A DNA stretch of 64,000 bases from the NCBI GenBank assembly GCA_024734555.1, contig JANPWX010000009.1, positions 3,471,247 through 3,535,246 on the forward strand. The letters are read 5' to 3'. Origin of the DNA: Trochalopteron elliotii. Taxonomy: Eukaryota; Chordata; Aves; Passeriformes; Leiothrichidae. Positions 61,267-64,000 of the stretch are shown in pieces. Position numbers and translations under genes: made by a program. The notes below the pieces were generated by a model. That model was given only the letters and a program-made list of their open reading frames with translations. It was not told the DNA's origin and did not search any database. Every line of letters begins with the position of its first letter. Positions within the stretch are counted from its first letter, which is position 1.

Positions 61267-64000
61267 CTGTCAAAATTAGCCCATCCTATCTGAAAGTGGC
61301 CTCTTTCTAAAGAAACAATATTTGTTTACTATATTGGTTGATGAAAGCATCTCTGCTTGTGTAGGTGTGATTTAACATGCACCAGCAACTCGCTGTGACT
61401 TATCTAAGTATCTCAGGAAGACTTTTTTGGTGTTTGAAGTATTACTTTGAGTCACCTGATTCCATTAGCTTGGCCAGCAGTTTAAAAAATTTCCTTTTAC
61501 TGAGGCGGTTCTCATACAGTGCACTATTTATGTTGTGCTTCTCAGTGCTGAAGAAATTCCACATCTTGAACGTGTCAGATTTAATGTGTGAGTAGCTGTC
61601 TCTATAACCATGTAAGCTGATGGTGGCTCATGTTTGAATAAACTTTTTCCCAAGCACAGAGAACTTGATTTTAGGTTTCAAAATCACTTAGGCAATTTAA
61701 AAATACAGTGAACATAGTCAATCTAGTGAAATCTGTACTTTTGTGTTTCTGTTGAGCTTTTAGAATATTGTTGATAGTCTTGGTTTTAACATTGGTGGGT
61801 TCCAGTAGTTCATGGGATGTGTGTATGAATATTTTTTAATCAATCTAACTATTGCAGGTAACAAGAAAATTATTTCTGGTATGTATATACTACTTAATAC
61901 ACAGTATGTTTGGCAGATACTGTACTAAACCAGTTTATTGCTTCTCTGCTCACTTTGAGGTGCAGTATCCTCATGGGATCCTGTGTTCTGTGCTGAACAC
62001 ATGATCCATTTTATTAATACGTTTGCAGACTTTCACTTTGCTTTTCTTTAAATATTTTTTGGAGACTTTATGGCCCCAGACGGAAGGGCGTATAATTTCT
62101 GATTTCCTAACCCAGACTGGCTTGAAATCAGGTGGTGCATTTTTTTTCATTCTACACGTTGCAAGCTATGGGAATGTACTTTAACTTGAAGGCTAAAATT
62201 TGTAAGTGGTAGTCAGAAAAGAGTTGGCATTTTATTGCTATTATTTTGTTATGCAGGCAGCTGTGAGCAGTAGTGAAGAGAAGCTTACTTTATTTTCTGT
62301 GAGGTCTAGTCAGGAGATGGGTCCCCCTCTGCAAGCCACCCTGTTTTGGATTTTATTTTGATCACGTTGTGCTAAGGTCGGCTATAGTAAAGGATACATT
62401 GTTTTTTTGAGCAGTGTAAGGGAGTAACTGGCTGCAAAAACAGTTTTTAGGAGCTCAGCCAACTAACCAGTCACTATTTCATTTGGAAAGTAAATTCTGT
62501 TTTTTAAATTGTAAACAAATTTCTCACCTTCTGCTTGTGCTCCTTCACAAATTGCCTCTTTTTGAAAGAAATATGCAAGGTGTATTTGTACTTTATGTGA
62601 AATGTTAACAAAACTAAACCGTAAATAGTTGTCTGGAGTATGAATTTTTTGAAGTTTAATGGTGTCAAATCCTAGATAGCTGATAAGGGTGACTGACAGT
62701 CTGGTCTGGCCTGTGCTGCACGGGCTGTTAGTGCTTCCTGAATTGATTCCTGTTTAAACTAGAATATAGTTTCTAAGGAAGGCTAGGGGCAAATTCAGTC
62801 TTGATTTGAATGCTTTCAGTGATGGCAAATCCAGTCTGTCTTTTTTGTTTGTTTGTTTTTAACAGCTCTCTTGCTGTTGATGCTTCTTTCTTTTGAATCT
62901 GAACTTGCCCAGATTGTTTTCAGCTTTATCATTTTCTCTATAAAATTTACAAATACTTGAATCAAGGTGTTAGATTTCATGGGGATGGAGGATGCAAATA
63001 GGGATTTCTTCCATAGCTAGCTTGTAATCCTTGGCTAGTTTTCTCGCTTCCACTTTGATAAACCACAGCAATTAAACTCCTAAAGTTTTTCCATGTATGA
63101 AGATGTGGTATACTGTTGTGTAATGTGTTGGCTCTTCTCTGTCCCATTCAAAATCAATGCATTTATTATTGAAAACAATAAACGCTTTTAGGGGAAAGGA
63201 CTACTATTTTCATACCAAGAAGCCTTCACTGATGCTTTCCTAGCATATTTGTTAGCTGGCAGCTTGGTAGGGAGCCTTCTGTCAGAACAGCTTGGGGTGG
63301 CTGTAGGCCTTGAGCCCTGAAGGCTGTGGAGGCTGTGTCTGATGTTGTGAGCTAAACTAGCAGTGGCCATTGCTCCCTCTCCTTTCTCACTCCTCATCCC
63401 ATGCTGTGTGTACATCCCAGGAGTCTGCTCCAGCACTTGTCAGGCCTGTTTTTAGCTACAGTGAGTTGCTGAAATAGCAAAAATATTCACTGAATGCAAA
63501 CAGAGGGGTTATTCCTCCAGTTCTAGGTAGTTGAAATAGTTGAAAGTTTGCTCAGAGATGATAGAGAAGGTTGGGTGGGGTGGTGTAGTTGGGATGGAGA
63601 AACTTCCATGGAAGTGGAAGGGTGGAAATACAAATGGGAAACGGAGGATCTGAGGCTTCTGGAAGCAGTTCTTTTGTTAGCTAGATCCTTACTGTAGCTT
63701 GGCAGTGGATTTTGTGGTTTGCTCAAGGTTATGTGCTCCAAAAACTGAAACAAATGTTAAACCCTATCAAAATAAGAAGAAAAGAAGATTGTTTAAGAGA
63801 ATTCTGGAGTTTCACAGTCTTTTAACTGAACCTGACTTCAGAGGTAAAGCAATTTCATGTCCACGTTGAAGAACCGATAATTTAAGCTAGATACTTTTTT
63901 CTTGGATGCTTCCTTCAGAAACAGAGTTAACCTTACTAATTCCTTATTTTTAACTGTGTCACAAATGATGGCAGAAAGTGCCTGAGCCTAAAACTTTTTC
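61267..64000. other. AT-rich sequence right of the gap, possible first intron of next gene
   Basis: No exon of SNX9 or any other gene was recognised. GC content drops at once after the gap. Small open frames (61377-61595 plus; 63188-63436 and 63523-63753 minus) look like chance. If the island is the SNX9 promoter on the plus strand, this is the start of SNX9 intron 1. Confidence 0.4.

Noticed and set aside
60646..61293. Open frames of 169-215 codons spanning the N gap
   Set aside because: Most of their length is N translated as X; the open frame is an artefact of the gap.
61267..64000. Search for SNX9 exon 2 or SH3-domain sequence
   Set aside because: No frame with SH3 motifs (ALYDF-like or a WxxG context) and flanking splice sites was found; the SNX9 link stays a synteny inference.

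Overview
The window is vertebrate nuclear DNA, almost certainly from a bird. It is AT-rich and intron-rich, and splice-delimited exons are its only confident coding sequence. The interspersed repeats I recognise are truncated CR1-type LINE fragments, and repeat density is low. An assembly gap lies against a very GC-rich CpG island, as is common in avian assemblies. No bacterial, phage, CRISPR or operon-like organisation is present. Species cannot be set from the sequence alone.

The left third (1-19.4 kb) is the 3' half of ZDHHC14 on the + strand. ZDHHC14 is a DHHC-type protein S-acyltransferase. Five coding exons (1968-2016, 5633-5735, 7443-7552, 9963-10065, 18192-18593) join in frame to give 254 complete C-terminal residues. 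These cover the last transmembrane segment, the TTxE motif, the PaCCT-type segment and the long cytosolic tail ending in a PDZ-ligand-like LSSV. The catalytic DHHC exons lie upstream of the window. The intron at 2017-5632 is a textbook AT-AC U12-type (minor spliceosome) intron. Its 5' site is ATATCCTTTC, its branch site TTCCTTGAC and its terminal dinucleotide AC. This is the most distinctive biology in the window. A 3'UTR follows the stop codon, with candidate poly(A) signals at 18826 and 19415.

From about 19.5 to 60.4 kb I find no intact protein-coding gene. The stretch holds two CR1 or CR1-like pieces, simple repeats and several short tandem duplications. It also holds a decayed reading frame on the minus strand (34744-35397), a CpG-enriched patch at 41.0-41.35 kb that could be a promoter or enhancer, and a 41-base A tract preceded by AATAAA near 60.0 kb.

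At 60.6-60.9 kb a dense CpG island runs into a 370-base N gap (60897-61266), followed by AT-rich sequence to 64 kb. In human the gene after ZDHHC14, in the same orientation, is SNX9. The island and gap are therefore a reasonable candidate for the SNX9 promoter and first exon, with 61.3-64 kb as its first intron, but no SNX9 coding sequence is visible and this rests on synteny. I did not find a convincing undescribed multi-gene system.
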